In this document: piece after piece, positions 7,009 through 9,146 of the stretch
Position numbering within the stretch: the stretch's first letter is position 1
How the letters are laid out: every line of letters starts with the position of its first letter
Assembly: GCA_903939665.1 (NCBI GenBank)
Contig: CAJAHZ010000405.1
Span: 1-9,146, forward strand
Reading direction: 5' to 3'
Source of the DNA: an uncultured Pseudomonadota bacterium
GTDB taxonomy: Bacteria; Pseudomonadota; Gammaproteobacteria; Burkholderiales; Rhodocyclaceae
Length of the DNA: 9,146 nt
Position numbers and translations under genes: made by a program
Notes under the pieces: model-generated
Seen by the model: only the letters and a program-made list of their open reading frames with translations
Told to the model about the DNA's origin: nothing
The model's database searches: none

Positions 7009-9120
7009 TCAACGGACGGAAAGGCCTTCGGCAACGATTTTCGGCGTGATGAACACCAACAATTCGGTCTTGTCATCAATCCATTCCCTGTTCTTGAACA
7101 GCCAGCCAATGTAGGGCAGGTCACCAAAGAAGGGGATGCGCTGTGTGTTGTCGCGCGTTGTTTGGGTGTAAATCCCGCCGATCACAACAGTGCCTCCATT
7201 TTCGACCAGCACTTCAGTTTTCACGTGCTTTGTATCTATCGCTACCCCAGCCCCCGTTGACAGTGAGGTATTTGGCGTATCTTTGTTGATATCTAAACTC
7301 ATTGTGATTTTCCCATCCGGCGTAATCTGCGGCTTGACCTTCAATGAGAGATTGGCTTTTCTGAAAGATACACTGGTTGCACCTGAGCTCGTTGCCTGCT
7401 GGTAAGGTATCTCTACGCCCTGCTCGATGATGGCCTCGACCTGATTGGCTGTCATCACCCGTGGACTTGAGATCACCTTACCGCGCCCATCTGCCTCAAG
7501 TGCAGAAATTTCAGCGTTAAGAAAATGGTTTTTGGCCGCATTAAAGAGAACGAAGGACAAAGCTCCCGCATTACCCGAACGCGGCGTCGCAGGCAAGTTC
7601 ACGCCAAGCGAATCGTTGATAAAATCGGGGACGGTAATCGACTGGCCGGTATGGTAGCCGGTATCATTAAGCTTTCCGCCGACCGCTCCGCCGATCCTAG
7701 CCGAGTTGGCACCACCACCACCTGTCGTGTCATGCAACCCAAGGCGAACGCCAAGGTTTTTGGCGAAACTGTCACCCGCTTCCACAATCCTGGCCTCGAT
7801 CATCACCTGACGTACCGTTAAATCAACTTTGGCAATCAGTTGCCGGACATCTTCCAGACGGCTTGACGTATCCTGCACAAACAATATGTTGGTTCGCGCA
7901 TCGACTACGGCACTTCCGCGCTTTGACAACATGCGCTGATTCGCGTCGGTCAACAGCTTTTGTATCGCCTCCGCTTTCTGGTAATTCAACTGAAAGCTTT
8001 CGGTGCGCAAAGGCTCCAGATCACCGATCTGAGCTTTCGACTCGAAATCAAGCTTTTCCTTGGTCGCAATTTCTTCGCGCGGCGCAATCAGGATCACATT
8101 CCCGTTCTTGCGCATATCCAAGCCTCGTTGCTGCATGATGATATCCAAGGCCTGGTCCCATGGAACATCCTTCAGGATCAATGTAATAGCACCCTGAACC
8201 GAGTCACTGACCACCATGTTCATCCCGGTAAACTCACCGATCACCTGCAACAAGCGACGAACATCCACGTTCTGAAAATTAAGCGACAACTTCTCGCCCT
8301 GATAGCCCCCGCGCGAGCCCTGCACCAATTTATTCGGATCTTCGATAACCGGCTTTACCTCGATTACGAACTGGTTATCCGTCTGATAGGCGTTGTGCTC
8401 CCAGAGACCACGCGGCGTTATCGTCATGCGTGTATTCGGCCCTTGTTGAACCGTATTTATTGCGGTAACCGGAGTTGCGAAATCGATGACGTCCAGACGC
8501 TTGCGCAATGATTCCGGCACAGTGACTTTGACAAAATCGACAATTAGATTCTGGCCCTGTTGACGAATATCGATACCTGCGCTGGGGTCGCTAAGATCAA
8601 CCGTTATGCGCGCCTCTCCGGCCTTACCTCGCCGAAATGCAATATCACGAATGCTGTTCGACGCCTGTGACGCACGGGCCTGAGCAAAAGCCGCAGGCAT
8701 CTCAGCAGCACTATCAACCTTTCCCGTTTGGGAGAAAGCCAGCAAGAGACTGTTTCCTTCAATCTTTGCTTCGTAGGCCATGGCCTGCTTGAGGTTAAAT
8801 ACCAGACGCGTCCGGCCTTCGGCCTGAACTACGTTGGCGCTACGGAGATCGCCCTCGTTATAGGTCTGGCTGGATTTTCCGAGCCCATTGGTCGTATTCG
8901 CGAAATCGAGCGCGACTCGTGCAGGCTGGGCGACGCTGAAACCGGACGGAAGCGCAACCAGCGGCTCTTTGAAAGTCAGTTTGACGTTCAAAACCCCGCC
9001 TTGCTGGGCGACGGTCATCGACTCCAGAATATTCTGCGTAGCCTCCTGAGCATTTGCTGCCGGCAGCACGAAAAATAGTCCGAAAACAACGCCATACACG
9101 TACTGTCTGATTTGATTCAT
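7009..9120 (-). CDS. pilQ: Type IV pilus secretin PilQ
   Basis: PilQ forms the multimeric outer-membrane pore through which the type IV pilus extends and retracts. The 703-residue product starts with a signal peptide: a hydrophobic stretch at 8-20 and a likely cut after ANA (residue 24). Two AMIN peptidoglycan-binding domains follow (about 33-130 and 156-258), then the secretin N0/STN domain (about 276-348), an N1 domain (about 372-440), and the C-terminal secretin domain (about 518-697). The latter shows VISSPRVMTANQ (549-560), the VEIPYQ loop (569-574) and the family signature around VVIGGIY and IPFFGDLPYIGWLF (645-675). A glycine-rich linker (465-485) joins N1 to the secretin core. The ATG shares ATGA with the stop of the preceding pilP frame, so translation is probably coupled; the nearest purine-rich element is GGGGG, 7 bases upstream. 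It is the last gene of the expected pilMNOPQ operon, with a terminator right after it. Confidence 0.98.
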   Translation of the reverse strand: MNQIRQYVYGVVFGLFFVLPAANAQEATQNILESMTVAQQGGVLNVKLTFKEPLVALPSGFSVAQPARVALDFANTTNGLGKSSQTYNEGDLRSANVVQAEGRTRLVFNLKQAMAYEAKIEGNSLLLAFSQTGKVDSAAEMPAAFAQARASQASNSIRDIAFRRGKAGEARITVDLSDPSAGIDIRQQGQNLIVDFVKVTVPESLRKRLDVIDFATPVTAINTVQQGPNTRMTITPRGLWEHNAYQTDNQFVIEVKPVIEDPNKLVQGSRGGYQGEKLSLNFQNVDVRRLLQVIGEFTGMNMVVSDSVQGAITLILKDVPWDQALDIIMQQRGLDMRKNGNVILIAPREEIATKEKLDFESKAQIGDLEPLRTESFQLNYQKAEAIQKLLTDANQRMLSKRGSAVVDARTNILFVQDTSSRLEDVRQLIAKVDLTVRQVMIEARIVEAGDSFAKNLGVRLGLHDTTGGGGANSARIGGAVGGKLNDTGYHTGQSITVPDFINDSLGVNLPATPRSGNAGALSFVLFNAAKNHFLNAEISALEADGRGKVISSPRVMTANQVEAIIEQGVEIPYQQATSSGATSVSFRKANLSLKVKPQITPDGKITMSLDINKDTPNTSLSTGAGVAIDTKHVKTEVLVENGGTVVIGGIYTQTTRDNTQRIPFFGDLPYIGWLFKNREWIDDKTELLVFITPKIVAEGLSVR

Positions 9121-9146
9121 TTTTTCGCCCCCGTTTCCTGCAGCAG
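9117..9146 (-). CDS. pilP: C-terminal end of pilus assembly lipoprotein PilP (partial)
   Basis: Ten codons read LLQETGAKK followed by TGA, and the TGA overlaps the pilQ ATG as ATGA. PilP is the inner-membrane lipoprotein that connects the PilMNO platform to the PilQ secretin, and it is normally encoded directly before pilQ; an ending with a Leu-Gln-Glu type sequence is common in the family. The fragment is too short to identify by sequence alone, so the call rests mainly on its position and the coupled stop/start. Confidence 0.6.
   Translation of the reverse strand: MLQETGAKK

Noticed and set aside
6879..7127. Minus-strand frame with an ATG at 6932, close to the aroK start.
   Set aside because: This ATG is out of frame with the kinase, and its frame ends after 17 codons inside aroK. 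The longer frame also overlaps the end of pilQ and the terminator.
1..9146. CRISPR array, tRNA/rRNA gene, insertion sequence or other mobile element.
   Set aside because: No regularly spaced repeats, no transposase or integrase frame, no terminal inverted repeats and no structural RNA signature were seen. The window is almost fully occupied by housekeeping genes.

Overview
The window holds the end of a type IV pilus operon followed by housekeeping metabolism, and every gene is on the minus strand. Read in transcription order (high to low coordinates) it runs: the last codons of pilP, pilQ (outer-membrane secretin), a terminator, aroK (shikimate kinase), aroB (3-dehydroquinate synthase), dgt (dNTP triphosphohydrolase), a regulatory gap with a sigma70-like promoter and a terminator, then gltB (glutamate synthase large subunit), which runs off the low-coordinate edge. 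The order pilQ-aroK-aroB-dgt-gltB, the high GC and the protein sequences suggest a betaproteobacterium, probably of the Rhodocyclales group (Dechloromonas/Azonexus/Accumulibacter-like). That placement is an inference from gene order and family resemblance; no database search was possible.

Region by region: positions 1-4006 are gltB, with about 1335 of an expected ~1500-1550 codons present. I read it through from start codon to window edge and found no stop or frameshift. Positions 4007-4197 are the only intergenic stretch of note. It carries a good -35/-10 pair, an intrinsic-terminator hairpin just downstream of that pair, and a Shine-Dalgarno for gltB. Positions 4198-6924 are a tight dgt-aroB-aroK block whose genes overlap by 8 and 13 bases, which suggests one transcript with coupled translation. 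Positions 6925-7008 hold a terminator for the pil operon and a possible -10 element six bases before the GTG start of aroK. Positions 7009-9120 are pilQ, whose ATG overlaps the stop of a pilP fragment (ATGA).

Functionally, PilQ forms the pore through which the pilus crosses the outer membrane. AroB and AroK catalyse steps 2 and 5 of the shikimate pathway, Dgt hydrolyses dNTPs, and GltB (with GltD, expected just beyond the edge) converts glutamine plus 2-oxoglutarate to two glutamates. The linkage looks like conserved synteny, not a specialised system. I found no mobile element, CRISPR array, RNA gene or novel defence or biosynthetic system. The points most worth a second look are local: a run of ten G residues inside the aroK coding sequence, the promoter-then-terminator arrangement before gltB, and a possible leaderless start for aroK.
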